This document shows, in pieces, positions 1 to 10,380 of a stretch of 47,808 nt of DNA. This stretch comes from an uncultured Oscillospiraceae bacterium. GTDB lineage: Bacteria > Bacillota > Clostridia > Oscillospirales > Ruminococcaceae. Below the pieces are notes generated by a model that searched no databases, had not been told where the DNA came from, and was given only the letters and a program-made list of their open reading frames with translations. The DNA lies in NCBI GenBank assembly GCA_934463345.1, contig CAKSJL010000005.1, positions 1 to 47,808 of the forward strand, given 5' to 3'. Positions within the stretch are counted from its first letter, which is position 1. Every line of letters begins with the position of its first letter. The position numbers and the translations under genes were made by a program.

Positions 1-1
1 C

Positions 2-559
2 GAAATTTACCCGAAAGACACAAAGAAAAACGGCAATTTTGCTTCCCAGAATGAGGACGATTATTTCTTTAACTGGTGGGGCGGAAACCTTAGAGGGGTT
101 GCAGATAATCCGGTTGATCTTGGAAAGCATCAGGATAAGCTTGTATATTCTCCGCATGACTATGGTCCGGCTGTATATGAACAGCCATGGTTTGAGGACG
201 GATATACGTTTGACTCGCTTTATAAGGACTGCTGGTATGACAACTGGTTCTACATTCAGGATAAAAATATTGCCCCTCTTCTTATAGGTGAATGGGGCGG
301 ATTCATGACAGAGCCAAATCTGACATGGATGACCTATCTGCGCCAGTTAATTTCCGAAAACAAAATAAATCATACATTCTGGTGCTTCAACGCCAATTCA
401 GGAGATACCGGCGGACTTGTAAAGGATGATTTCATGACATGGGACACCGAAAAATATGAGTTTGTAAAGGAGGTTCTCTGGCAGAAGGACGGAAAATTTG
501 TAGGACTGGATCACGAGATTCCGCTTGGCGAAAACGGCATAACACTAAGTGATTACTGA
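2..559 (+). CDS. GH5-family cellulase (endoglucanase), C-terminal part
   Basis: The gene enters from the left edge, so its start and any signal peptide are not visible; 185 residues remain. The fragment reads as the C-terminal part of a glycoside hydrolase family 5 barrel, which hydrolyses beta-1,4-glucan outside the cell. Visible motifs are YSPHDYGP near residue 50, typical of GH5 cellulases, and IGEWGG, whose Glu (codon 290-292) fits the catalytic nucleophile. [13 protein letters not shown] follows and fits the last barrel strands. The protein stops about 40 residues later without a dockerin, so any targeting module would have to be N-terminal and outside the window. A strong two-way terminator follows. 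The family call is firm; the exact substrate is inferred. Confidence 0.85.
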   Translation, partial: EIYPKDTKKNGNFASQNEDDYFFNWWGGNLRGVADNPVDLGKHQDKLVYSPHDYGPAVYEQPWFEDGYTFDSLYKDCWYDNWFYIQDKNIAPLLIGEWGGFMTEPNLTWMTYLRQLISENKINHTFWCFNANSGDTGGLVKDDFMTWDTEKYEFVKEVLWQKDGKFVGLDHEIPLGENGITLSDY

Positions 560-575
560 TCTGCCTTAAAACAAT

Positions 576-627
576 AATAAAAAAGCGTCTTCACAAGCGT
601 ATGCGCTTGTGAAGACGCTTTTTTATT
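576..627. terminator. Bidirectional intrinsic terminator
   Basis: A perfect 24-bp inverted repeat (arms 576-599 and 604-627) encloses the loop TATG. GC-rich inner arms are flanked by A6 on one side and T6 on the other, so it can terminate the cellulase on the plus strand and groEL on the minus strand. Confidence 0.93.
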
Positions 628-640
628 ATAATCTCTGAGA

Positions 641-2275
<1,635 letters not shown>

Positions 2276-2317
2276 TCAGACTCCTTTATCTAAATCTAAA
2301 ATATAAAATGAAATTGC

Positions 2318-2617
<300 letters not shown>

Positions 2618-2643
2618 TTATAATAAAATGCAAATTAAGTTCT

Positions 2644-2670
2644 TTAGCACTCGAACTCTCTGAGTGCTAA
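2644..2670 (-). promoter_or_regulatory. CIRCE operator (HrcA-binding)
   Basis: TTAGCACTC, 9 bases, then GAGTGCTAA: an exact match to the CIRCE consensus. It lies just downstream of the groES -10 box and covers the probable transcription start. In Firmicutes, HrcA binds CIRCE and represses the chaperone genes until heat or unfolding stress. hrcA itself is not in the window. Confidence 0.97.
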
Positions 2671-2675
2671 TTACT

Positions 2676-2703
2676 ATTTTAACAACTTTCCTAAAAAAAT
2701 CAA
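2676..2703 (-). promoter_or_regulatory. groES-groEL promoter
   Basis: Read on the minus strand, -35 TTGATT (2698-2703) and -10 TAAAAT (2676-2681) are 16 bases apart, with CIRCE immediately downstream. Confidence 0.75.
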
Positions 2704-2826
2704 GTGGGTTTTGTGAATTAAATTTATTTTTGTATGATTGCACAATTATATAGCTGTATAATGTTTTAAATTGTGTATAATTTACGCAATTTCTAAATTA
2801 AATTTAAACTAATGCAATTTCAGGTA

Positions 2827-2855
2827 TTTACAAAATGCAAATAATTTGATATGAT
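2827..2855 (+). promoter_or_regulatory. Possible promoter of the two-component/HtrA operon
   Basis: TTTACA (2827-2832) and TATGAT (2850-2855) are spaced 17 bases apart, about 100 bases before the regulator's GTG start. The stretch 2671-2956 is very AT-rich and contains other TATAAT-like strings near 2755 and 2775, so the choice is tentative. I see no gene in this gap. Confidence 0.4.
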
Positions 2856-2956
2856 AATGTATATACATATAATCTGTTTAAAGCAGAATATATCCGGGAT
2901 AATACTGTATAATTATGTACGATACTGTCCTTATAAATGACAGGAGGAAAATTTTT

Positions 2957-3676
2957 GTGAACGCTGAAAAAGTCCTTATCGTAGATGACGATAAAAATAT
3001 ATGCGACCTTTTAAGAGTATATCTTGAAAAGGAAGGCTTTAGTACTATAATTGCAAATGACGGAAATGAAGCTCTGCTTAAATTCAATACTTTAAATCCG
3101 GATATGATTCTGCTTGATGTTATGATACCAGGTCTTGACGGCTGGCAGGTCTGCCAGGAAATACGCAAGATTTCTGATACGCCGATTATCATGCTGACTG
3201 CTAAAAGCGAAGTTACAGACAAAATTCTGGGACTTGGACTCGGTGCAGACGACTATATCATAAAACCATTCAACACAAGAGAGGTTGTAGCCAGAATAAA
3301 GGCCGTTACAAGGCGCTCTTCAAAAACAAACGTTGTTCCGGAAATAAAAGAGGTAAACTTCGACAAGCTCTCCATCAATCTGACAAGATACGTCCTGAAA
3401 GTTGACGGAAAGCTTATTGACGCTCCGCCAAAGGAAATTGAGCTTCTTTACTATATGGCTTCAAGACCTAATGACGTATTTACAAGAAACCAGCTTCTTG
3501 ACAATGTGTGGGGAGTCGATTATTACGGCGACTCAAGGACGGTTGACGTCCATATAAAGCGTTTGAGAGCCAAACTTGGAAATGTTTCGGATCAGTGGAG
3601 TCTTAAAACAGTGTGGGGAGTCGGATACAAGTTTGAATTCAGTGACACTGACATGAACAGTCAGGAAAACAAATGA
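2957..3676 (+). CDS. OmpR/PhoB-family response regulator
   Basis: A two-domain response regulator of 239 residues. The receiver domain (about 4-118) shows the acidic pocket DDD, the phospho-acceptor Asp54 in LLDVMIPGLDGW, the Thr in LTAKSE and the Lys in YIIKPF. The C-terminal winged helix (about 135-230) has VFTRNQLLDNVWG and RTVDVHIKRLRAKLG, typical of OmpR-type DNA binding. I chose GTG at 2957 because AGGAGG (2942-2947) lies 9 bases before it and the receiver begins right after. An upstream in-frame ATG at 2915 would add 14 residues and has no ribosome binding site. It overlaps its kinase by 4 bases (ATGA). Confidence 0.95.
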   Translation: MNAEKVLIVDDDKNICDLLRVYLEKEGFSTIIANDGNEALLKFNTLNPDMILLDVMIPGLDGWQVCQEIRKISDTPIIMLTAKSEVTDKILGLGLGADDYIIKPFNTREVVARIKAVTRRSSKTNVVPEIKEVNFDKLSINLTRYVLKVDGKLIDAPPKEIELLYYMASRPNDVFTRNQLLDNVWGVDYYGDSRTVDVHIKRLRAKLGNVSDQWSLKTVWGVGYKFEFSDTDMNSQENK

Positions 3677-5061
3677 AAAAAAACCTATTTTACAGATATC
3701 TTATACTTTTATCTATAATCATAGCATGCGTATTGCTAACAGGAATTGTAATAAATTATTATACCTACCGTTCACTGAAAAACACTGTCTGCAAGAACCT
3801 TGAACGAACTTCATCTCTGCTTGTAAACGATATAGCCGAACATCATCTTATTGAAAACGAAACTATTGATAATAATGTACTAAAAATTTACTGTCAGAAC
3901 GCATTGATAGATATTTATATATATGATGAAAACGAAAATGAAATAACGTCATGCAGTGCGCAGGACAGCTTTATAAGCCATGTGGACTGGGATTTTTCAA
4001 AAAGTCAGCAGACAGTTGTAAATTCTGATACAAACATCTGCCTTGTAAAAAAATGTTATCACAAAACAGGCTCCAGGTATTACTACATATGCTCAGTGAC
4101 GCCATATACAGAAATTTCTGTTCACACTGACAAGATCCTTTCTAACATATGGTTATCATTAGCCATTTCATCCGGTGTATTTTCTGCCGCATACTGGAGC
4201 ATCAGCCTTATCCGTTACCGTTATATATTTAAAGCTGAAAAAAGCAAATCAGACGAAGCTTTAAACGATGCCATTGAACGATACACCTCAAAGTACGTCA
4301 TTCCTGAATACAGACCTCTTTTAAATTCTGTTAAGATACTCCAGGAAAGACTTAACGACTATGATGCTCATATGGTCGAATTTATTTCCAACATTTCTCA
4401 TGAGTTGAAAACTCCTCTGACAGTTATAATCGGATTTATACAAGCCTATCTTGAAGGCGTAATTGAAAAGGAGCAAAGAGACAAATATCTCATTAAAGTT
4501 ATGGATGAAGCAGGACGCATGAACAAAATAGTTAAAAACATGCTGAAAGTTTCAAATATAGAAGCCGGAAAGATAACACTTAATATAAAGACCTTTGATA
4601 TTACTGATACAATCTCAGATATAATACTATCATTTGAGAAGAATATCGAAAAAAAGCAGGTTAGAGTTATAAGCATTCCTTATCCTGAAATTATGGTTTC
4701 GGCAGACCAGCTGCTTATCCATCAAATTTTTTACAACCTGATTGAAAATGCTGTTAAATTTGTAAACGAAGGCGGACTTATAACAATTTCCGTTGCATAC
4801 AAAAACGACAATATCTGCTTCTACATCAGAAATACAGGAAGCGGCATACCGCATAAAAAGCTCATTCATATATTTGACCGTTTTTACAAAGCAGATTATT
4901 CCAGATCTGAAAATCCGGACGGAGTAGGGTTAGGTCTTTCCATCGTAAAAAAATTTGTAAATATGCATAAAGGAACTATTACAATAAATAGTATCGAGGG
5001 GAAATATACAGAATTTACAATTGCATTCCCGTCTGATTTTGCTGCAAAAAAGGAGATTTGA
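3673..5061 (+). CDS. Membrane sensor histidine kinase
   Basis: A 462-residue sensor kinase, presumed partner of the preceding regulator. Two membrane segments (about 9-29 and 158-178) enclose an extracytoplasmic sensor of roughly 125 residues that resembles no domain I recognise. The HisKA domain holds His243 in FISNISHELKTPLTV. The ATPase domain has the N box (FYNLIENAVKF), the G1 box (NTGSGIP) and the G2 box (GVGLGLSIVKKF). I see no obvious HAMP domain. The start codon overlaps the regulator's stop, so the two are translationally coupled. The HtrA-type protease follows with no gap, which suggests that the kinase senses envelope protein damage, as in CssRS or CiaRH systems. That role is inferred from context. 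Confidence 0.94.
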   Translation: MKKNLFYRYLILLSIIIACVLLTGIVINYYTYRSLKNTVCKNLERTSSLLVNDIAEHHLIENETIDNNVLKIYCQNALIDIYIYDENENEITSCSAQDSFISHVDWDFSKSQQTVVNSDTNICLVKKCYHKTGSRYYYICSVTPYTEISVHTDKILSNIWLSLAISSGVFSAAYWSISLIRYRYIFKAEKSKSDEALNDAIERYTSKYVIPEYRPLLNSVKILQERLNDYDAHMVEFISNISHELKTPLTVIIGFIQAYLEGVIEKEQRDKYLIKVMDEAGRMNKIVKNMLKVSNIEAGKITLNIKTFDITDTISDIILSFEKNIEKKQVRVISIPYPEIMVSADQLLIHQIFYNLIENAVKFVNEGGLITISVAYKNDNICFYIRNTGSGIPHKKLIHIFDRFYKADYSRSENPDGVGLGLSIVKKFVNMHKGTITINSIEGKYTEFTIAFPSDFAAKKEI

Positions 5062-5063
5062 AT

Positions 5064-6425
5064 ATGAACGAAAATAATGATATATTTGAAGAAAAAACAA
5101 ATGAAACTTCAGCTGAACCGGATATATCTGACATCAGCCGTAATGATAAACCGGTTGATTCAGAGACTGATATACAGTTTTTCAGCGAATATACATCTGC
5201 TCCGGAGGAAACTGAAAACCGGAAAAAAAGCTCTCATGCAGCCATCATAGTCCTCCTGATACTTATTTTCACGATGATATCAGCACTTACAATATACTGC
5301 ATATATACCGATATACAAATTGGAAGTATAGAGTTTAATGCATCTTACAAAAACTCCGAAGCTGCACTGAAACTATCTGACAAACCGGAAGTCTCTATGG
5401 ATTATGTTGACGAAAACGGAAGATATACCACAGAGGGACTTGCAGAATATATACGCCCGCAGATCGTCGAAATATACACATATAACAGCATGCATCCGGA
5501 TACAGTCATTGCAAGCGGTTCAGGGATAATTATAACAGAGGACGGCTTTATTGTAACAAATACTCATGTTCTCGACGGCTCAGCCTATGAGTACCGTTCA
5601 GGCTCAGGTGAAGAACTTAAAGCTGACAGCTATGCTGTAAGAACCTATAATGATAAGCAGTATGAAGCAAAAATTGCAGGACGTGACACAAAAACGGACA
5701 TTGCTGTCATAAAAATAGAAGCTCATAATCTTCCTTGTGCTACATTCGGCAACTCAGATGAAACTGTCATGGGTGAACAGGTTGCCGCAATAGGGAATCC
5801 AGCGGGACTGTCCGGATCTATTACAGACGGTATAGTTTCCGGATTAAACCGTAAAATCAAGGCAGATTCCACTGGGTTTGAAATGAACTGTATACAGACA
5901 AATGCAGCCATAAGTCCTGGAAATTCCGGTGGTGCACTGGTAAATATGTACGGTCAGGTAATCGGCATAACATCATCAAAATATGTTAATTCAAGCTATG
6001 AGGGACTTGGCTTCGCAATCACAATAAATGAAGCAAAGCCCATAATTGACGAACTTATAGAACAGGGATTTGTAAGCGGAAGAGTAAGAGTCGGCATAAC
6101 ATTTTATTCAATGGACAATGAATTTGCGGCTACGGAATTCAAAAATAAATACAACAGGGATGTTCCGGAAAAGCTTAAAGGTCTATGGATTACAGATATA
6201 AGCGATGAATGTGATGTTTCAAATACTGATTTAAAGGTAGATGATTTTATACTTTCTGTAAATGGAACAAAAGTGTATAACTATGAAACGCTTAACTCCG
6301 TTCTGAATGGAAAAAAAGCCGGAGATACGCTGACAGCTGAATGTGCAAGAATTGACGGAGACATGAATATTTCATATTTTGAAGTGAAATTCAAACTAAT
6401 GTCAGATACATCAGGTGATTTCTAA
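5064..6425 (+). CDS. HtrA/DegP-like membrane-anchored serine protease with PDZ domain
   Basis: A 453-residue S1C-family protease. A cytoplasmic acidic tail of about 57 residues precedes one membrane segment (about 57-81). The outside part is a trypsin-like domain with the triad His168 (TNTHVL), Asp212 (KTDIAVI) and Ser288 (PGNSGGALVN), followed by a C-terminal PDZ domain (about 360-440; GLWITDISD and DDFILSVNGTKVYNYETL). The ATG at 5064 has AGGAG 8 bases before it; a TTG two codons upstream is less likely. It degrades or refolds misfolded exported proteins. It is the third gene of the two-component operon. A hairpin terminator follows. Confidence 0.95.
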   Translation: MNENNDIFEEKTNETSAEPDISDISRNDKPVDSETDIQFFSEYTSAPEETENRKKSSHAAIIVLLILIFTMISALTIYCIYTDIQIGSIEFNASYKNSEAALKLSDKPEVSMDYVDENGRYTTEGLAEYIRPQIVEIYTYNSMHPDTVIASGSGIIITEDGFIVTNTHVLDGSAYEYRSGSGEELKADSYAVRTYNDKQYEAKIAGRDTKTDIAVIKIEAHNLPCATFGNSDETVMGEQVAAIGNPAGLSGSITDGIVSGLNRKIKADSTGFEMNCIQTNAAISPGNSGGALVNMYGQVIGITSSKYVNSSYEGLGFAITINEAKPIIDELIEQGFVSGRVRVGITFYSMDNEFAATEFKNKYNRDVPEKLKGLWITDISDECDVSNTDLKVDDFILSVNGTKVYNYETLNSVLNGKKAGDTLTAECARIDGDMNISYFEVKFKLMSDTSGDF

Positions 6426-6428
6426 AAA

Positions 6429-6464
6429 ATAACGCTCAGACTTTTCAAACTGTCTGAGCGTTAT
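6429..6464. terminator. Intrinsic terminator between htrA-like gene and ybaK-like gene
   Basis: A 13-bp stem (6429-6441 pairing with 6452-6464) with a 10-base loop, followed by a T-rich run on the plus strand and A-rich sequence on the other side. It probably serves both convergent genes. Confidence 0.85.
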
Positions 6465-6467
6465 CTT

Positions 6468-6941
6468 TTATTTTATAATATCCGCTGTTCTGACCGGAAC
6501 TATTTTTTTGAGATCGTCAAAATTCATTTCGACCTGACAGCCAACCTTCCCTCCGCTGAAATATATCGTATCAAATTCCTCGACACTTCTATGGGCAGTT
6601 GTTGTAAAAAGCTTTTTCATGCCAATAGGTGAACATCCGCCATGGATATATCCTGTAAGTGGCAAAAGTTCTTTTGACTTTATCATTTCCACAGACTTTT
6701 CACCAACAGCCTTTGCAGCCTTTTTAAGGTCAAGCTCTTCACAGACAGGAACCATAAAAACATAATTTTTTCTGCTCTTCCCTACAGTTACAAGCGTCTT
6801 GAAAACCCTGTCCGGATTTTCATTAAGAGCCTTTGCAACCTCTTCTCCGTTAACCGTTTCCGGGCCATAAAAGTAATAATTGTATTTAAGCTTTTTGCTG
6901 TCAATTACTCTCATAACATTTGTTTTTTCTGTCTTTTCCAT
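6468..6941 (-). CDS. ybaK: YbaK/EbsC-type Cys-tRNA(Pro) deacylase
   Basis: A 157-residue member of the YbaK/EbsC editing family, whose members remove cysteine mischarged on tRNA-Pro in the cytosol. Seen: the RVFKTLVTVG segment carrying the family's catalytic Lys (near residue 43), the substrate-binding GYIHGGCSPIGMKK loop, and a C-terminal GCQVEMNFDDLKK. Length is normal. AAGGAG lies about 11 bases before the ATG. It lies 54 bases after a MATE exporter gene on the same strand with no terminator visible, so it may be the last gene of the marR operon. Substrate specificity within the family cannot be read from sequence alone. Confidence 0.9.
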   Translation of the reverse strand: MEKTEKTNVMRVIDSKKLKYNYYFYGPETVNGEEVAKALNENPDRVFKTLVTVGKSRKNYVFMVPVCEELDLKKAAKAVGEKSVEMIKSKELLPLTGYIHGGCSPIGMKKLFTTTAHRSVEEFDTIYFSGGKVGCQVEMNFDDLKKIVPVRTADIIK

Positions 6942-6995
6942 TTTTTTTAGCTCTCCTTAACTCAATTCTGATAAATTGCACTTACATAAAATGTC

Positions 6996-8387
6996 CTAAT
7001 TACCTGTAACAGAATTTGTATCTTCTTCAACAAGATTACTTATCCAGACTCCCTTTTTAATCAGCGTATACCCAACGGCAAGCTTTATAAAATCGGCTGC
7101 CGTTACAATTGTATATATCGCAAAGATTGGCATATCTGTACAAAAACACAGTATCAGCGCCAGCGGAACAGGAATTACCCAGGAATAAACGCTGTCAAAT
7201 AAAAATGTAACAAACGTTTTTCCTCCCGAACGAAGTGTAAAATAAAGAGCATTAAGAAATCCCTGAACCGGAAAAAACAGAGCAGTTATTATAATAAACC
7301 TCTGACCATAAAGCCTTATCTGATCAGTTGTATCATAAAATTTCGGGAAAACTCCGGAAACTGATATTAACACTACTGTAAGCAGTATACAGATGCCGCC
7401 CGTAAACCACATAAGATGAAATGAATCCTTTTTTGCTTTTTCATACTGTGACGCCCCCAGAGTCTGACCCGTCAGAATTCCGACAGCCGAACCCAGCGCA
7501 ACAAAAACAACATTCAGAAGATTACAAATCGCATTTGATATGTTAAGTCCTGAAACAATTTCCAGTCCTCTGGTTGAATAGCATTGTGTAAGCGCAGCAA
7601 CTGAACCAGCCCACAAAAACTCATTAAAGAATATCGGCAGACCCTTTTTTATCATCTTCACTGAAATATCATGCGGAACTAAAAGCGTCCTGTAAATTCC
7701 TTTAAGGAAAGTATGCTTTTTCTTTCGTGCAAATGACCACACAACAACAATAAACATTTCTACAAATCTTGCTAAAACGGTAGCCGCTGCCGCACCTCTG
7801 ACGCCAAGCTTTGGCATTCCGAAATTGCCGTATATAAGCATATAGTTGAACACTATATCAACGGCAACAGAAAACAATCCGCCAACCATAGGTTTTACGC
7901 TGTCTCCGCTTTCACGCAGACTGCTCGCATATATCTGTGTTATTACAAACGGCGGAAGTCCTATAAGCATTATTCTAAGGTACTGCTTTGCATAACTCAT
8001 TGTAAGCTGCGGATCAACATCAACGCTTTCGCCGTGCAGATACATCCCTATAAGAAAATCGTCACCAAATATAAAAACAGCAAGTCCGGCTATAAGACAA
8101 AAGCCGCATATCCAGTGCTTTATACGAAATGTGTTTCTAAAACCCTCAATGTTTTTCTGTCCGTAATACTGCGCACCATAAATCCCCGGACCGGAAAGTC
8201 CCCCGAAAATCGCAAGGTTAAAAACAAATATCAGCTGACCTATTATCGAAACACCGGTCATTGCTTCTGTTCCAAGCTTTCCGACCATAACGTTGTCGAT
8301 TAGGCTGACCATATTTGTTATTCCGTTTTGTATCATCATAGGCACAGCAAGCAGCAATGCCCTTTTATATATCTGTTTGTCTCTCAA
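6996..8387 (-). CDS. MATE-family multidrug/cation antiporter (first copy)
   Basis: A 463-residue polytopic membrane protein with about 12 hydrophobic segments and the MATE start pattern (ALLLAVPMMIQNGITNMVSLIDNVMVGKLG). MATE proteins export cationic drugs or metabolites using Na+ or H+ gradients. The start is TTG at 8387, supported by GGAGG 6 bases upstream; no better ATG exists. It lies 57 bases after a second MATE gene. The two differ strongly in sequence (this one has LGTEAMTGVSIIGQLIF, the other VGKVQFTAVNFIMPFLM), so they are not a recent duplication. Substrate is unknown. Confidence 0.93.
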   Translation of the reverse strand: MRDKQIYKRALLLAVPMMIQNGITNMVSLIDNVMVGKLGTEAMTGVSIIGQLIFVFNLAIFGGLSGPGIYGAQYYGQKNIEGFRNTFRIKHWICGFCLIAGLAVFIFGDDFLIGMYLHGESVDVDPQLTMSYAKQYLRIMLIGLPPFVITQIYASSLRESGDSVKPMVGGLFSVAVDIVFNYMLIYGNFGMPKLGVRGAAAATVLARFVEMFIVVVWSFARKKKHTFLKGIYRTLLVPHDISVKMIKKGLPIFFNEFLWAGSVAALTQCYSTRGLEIVSGLNISNAICNLLNVVFVALGSAVGILTGQTLGASQYEKAKKDSFHLMWFTGGICILLTVVLISVSGVFPKFYDTTDQIRLYGQRFIIITALFFPVQGFLNALYFTLRSGGKTFVTFLFDSVYSWVIPVPLALILCFCTDMPIFAIYTIVTAADFIKLAVGYTLIKKGVWISNLVEEDTNSVTGN

Positions 8388-8444
8388 TTTGTTCCTCCCT
8401 TTTCCGGCAATAATTGTTTTCGCCGAAAACTTTTAAATGCATTT

Positions 8445-9776
8445 TTACAGGTAATGATATTTTTTTCTCTTTGCAATAATAAATGTAAATGTAACAACAA
8501 CTGAAACTACTTCTGCAAACACAATAGACATCCATATTCCGTCTATATCAAATATAAGCGGAAGTATAAGAACTGCTGAAATCTGAAATACAAGGGTTCG
8601 CAGGAATGAAATAAGAGCAGATGTAAGTCCGTCACCCAATGCTGTAAAAAATGACGAACCATAAATAGAAAAGCCTGAACATAGAAATGCAAATGAAAAT
8701 ATTCTGAATGCTCTGGTTGTAAGCGACATGAGCGCATCATCATAGCTTACAAATATTCCTGCAAGCGGTACAGCCAAAACCTCAGCAAGTACAAACATTG
8801 CAGCTGCAAATACAATTATTATCCTGACGCTTTTTTTCAGTATTCCTTTAAGCTCAGGTATATTTTCCGCACCGTAATTATAGCTTGTGATCGGCGCTGT
8901 TCCTACTGAATATCCGATAAATGCGGCAAGGAATATCATGTTTACATACATAAGCACTCCATATGCCGCAACGCCATCTTCTCCGGCATACTTCATAAGC
9001 TGTGAATTATACAGCATACTCACTATGGACATTGAGATGTTTGACATAAGTTCTGATGAACCGTTTGTGCATGCCCTGAGTATAACCCTGCCCTCCGGAC
9101 GTGTCTTTGTAAGACGAAGCAGACTTTTGTTTGGACGGATAAAGTATATTACTGGTATAATACCTCCCACCATCTGACTTATTGCTGTAGCGGCAGCTGC
9201 ACCGACAATTCCCCAGCCGAAAGCAGCCATAAAAAGAGCGTCAAGTATAACATTTGTAAGTCCGGCAACAATCGTAACTGCAAGACCAAGCTGTGGCTTC
9301 TCAGCAGTCGAAAAGAAGCTCTGAAACTCATACTGAAGCATGTAGAATGGAAGGGCTATTAATATTACACGACCATATCTGACGCAATTGTCAAGCAATT
9401 CCCCTTCTGCGCCAAGAAATTCTGCAACGGGACGTATAAATATTATGCCCATAAGACCTATTACTACACCGCTTATAAATGTCGTATATACAAAAAGTGA
9501 AAAATGTCTTTTTGCCCGTTCATTATCGCCCTCGCCCATTGCCTTGGCAATAATCGCACTTCCGCCCGTTCCGAACATAAAGCCTACTGCACCGAGTATC
9601 ATAAGAAACGGCATAATAAAATTTACAGCCGTAAACTGAACTTTTCCAACAATATTTGAAACAAAAAATCCGTCAACAACACCATAAATAGAAGTAAACA
9701 CCATCATAATTATGGCGGGTAAAGTAAAACGCAGCAGCTTTTTATAATTAAAATGCTCTGAAAGCTGAATATTCAT
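8445..9776 (-). CDS. MATE-family multidrug/cation antiporter (second copy)
   Basis: A 443-residue MATE transporter with about 12 membrane segments. The first halves of the two repeats are visible (LPAIIMMVFTSIYGVVDGFFVSNIVG near the start, and FIGYSVGTAPITSYNYGA in the second half). The latter resembles the MepA-like branch, an assignment made by eye. The ATG directly follows the stop of the marR gene with no gap, and its AGGAGG lies inside that gene, so expression is coupled to the regulator. The likely role is export of toxic compounds under MarR control. Confidence 0.92.
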   Translation of the reverse strand: MNIQLSEHFNYKKLLRFTLPAIIMMVFTSIYGVVDGFFVSNIVGKVQFTAVNFIMPFLMILGAVGFMFGTGGSAIIAKAMGEGDNERAKRHFSLFVYTTFISGVVIGLMGIIFIRPVAEFLGAEGELLDNCVRYGRVILIALPFYMLQYEFQSFFSTAEKPQLGLAVTIVAGLTNVILDALFMAAFGWGIVGAAAATAISQMVGGIIPVIYFIRPNKSLLRLTKTRPEGRVILRACTNGSSELMSNISMSIVSMLYNSQLMKYAGEDGVAAYGVLMYVNMIFLAAFIGYSVGTAPITSYNYGAENIPELKGILKKSVRIIIVFAAAMFVLAEVLAVPLAGIFVSYDDALMSLTTRAFRIFSFAFLCSGFSIYGSSFFTALGDGLTSALISFLRTLVFQISAVLILPLIFDIDGIWMSIVFAEVVSVVVTFTFIIAKRKKYHYL

Positions 9777-10211
9777 TTATATTTCCTCCATATTTTTCTT
9801 CATATTGCATATAAATTTTTTATAAAGCCTGAAAAACTCTGAGCGTTCCTTATCTGAAAATGATGCCAGCGAGCCTCCCTCAGCAGCAATTACAGCGTCA
9901 GCCGTTCTCTTTGCCAGTTCAGTTCCCTTGTCTGTAAGACTTAAAAGCTTCTTTCGTTTATCTATATCAGCGGTCATTTCAATATACCCATCCTCATGAA
10001 GCTTTTTCAGCGATGAATTTATAGTCTGCTTAGACTGATAAATTCTGCTGCATATTTCGCTCTGTACTATAGGTTCACTCAGTCTTATCGTATACACGAT
10101 CCAGAGTCCACACTCCGATATTCCGAATTTCTTTGCGAACTTCCTGTATACGCTGTCGCATTCCTTCATTATTTCGTTAAACTGCAATATAAATTCAACA
10201 TTGACATCCAT
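9777..10211 (-). CDS. MarR-family transcriptional regulator
   Basis: A 144-residue winged-helix regulator. The DNA-binding segment reads SEICSRIYQSKQTINSSLKKLHEDGYIEMTADIDKRKKLLSLTDKG (about residues 53-97), with the wing DKRKKLLSLT typical of MarR proteins. These dimers usually repress their own operon and release DNA when a small phenolic or toxic ligand binds. It is first in the marR-MATE-MATE(-ybaK) operon and has a strong promoter (10282-10310). Its ATG follows GGAGAG at normal distance. The ligand is unknown. Confidence 0.93.
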   Translation of the reverse strand: MDVNVEFILQFNEIMKECDSVYRKFAKKFGISECGLWIVYTIRLSEPIVQSEICSRIYQSKQTINSSLKKLHEDGYIEMTADIDKRKKLLSLTDKGTELAKRTADAVIAAEGGSLASFSDKERSEFFRLYKKFICNMKKNMEEI

Positions 10212-10281
10212 CAGGCAGTCTCTCCTTTCATACGGCTCATAAGTAAATATCTGTCATAAAAAGTCCGAAACCGTACTATAC

Positions 10282-10310
10282 ATTATAACTGCTTTTATTG
10301 TGCTTGTCAA
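10282..10310 (-). promoter_or_regulatory. Promoter of the marR-MATE operon
   Basis: On the minus strand TTGACA (10305-10310) and TATAAT (10282-10287) are both exact consensus hexamers with a 17-base spacer, about 70 bases before the marR start. Confidence 0.92.
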
Positions 10311-10327
10311 GTTTTTTTCAGAGCATA

Positions 10328-10364
10328 CAAAAGCAGCCCCTGATAACTTCAGGAGCTGCTTTTT
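10328..10364 (-). terminator. Intrinsic terminator of adhE
   Basis: On the minus strand, a stem of about 15 bp (AAAAGCAGCTCCTGA pairing with TCAGGGGCTGCTTTT, one G-T pair) with a 5-base loop lies just after the adhE stop and ends in a T run. Confidence 0.85.
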
Positions 10365-10380
10365 CTTTATTTTACAGGAA

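Noticed and set aside
561..575. CTGCCTTAAAA, similar to one end of the AAGGCAGTA repeat
   Set aside because: No matching second end or -10 box at the right distance; it lies at the terminator of the cellulase gene.
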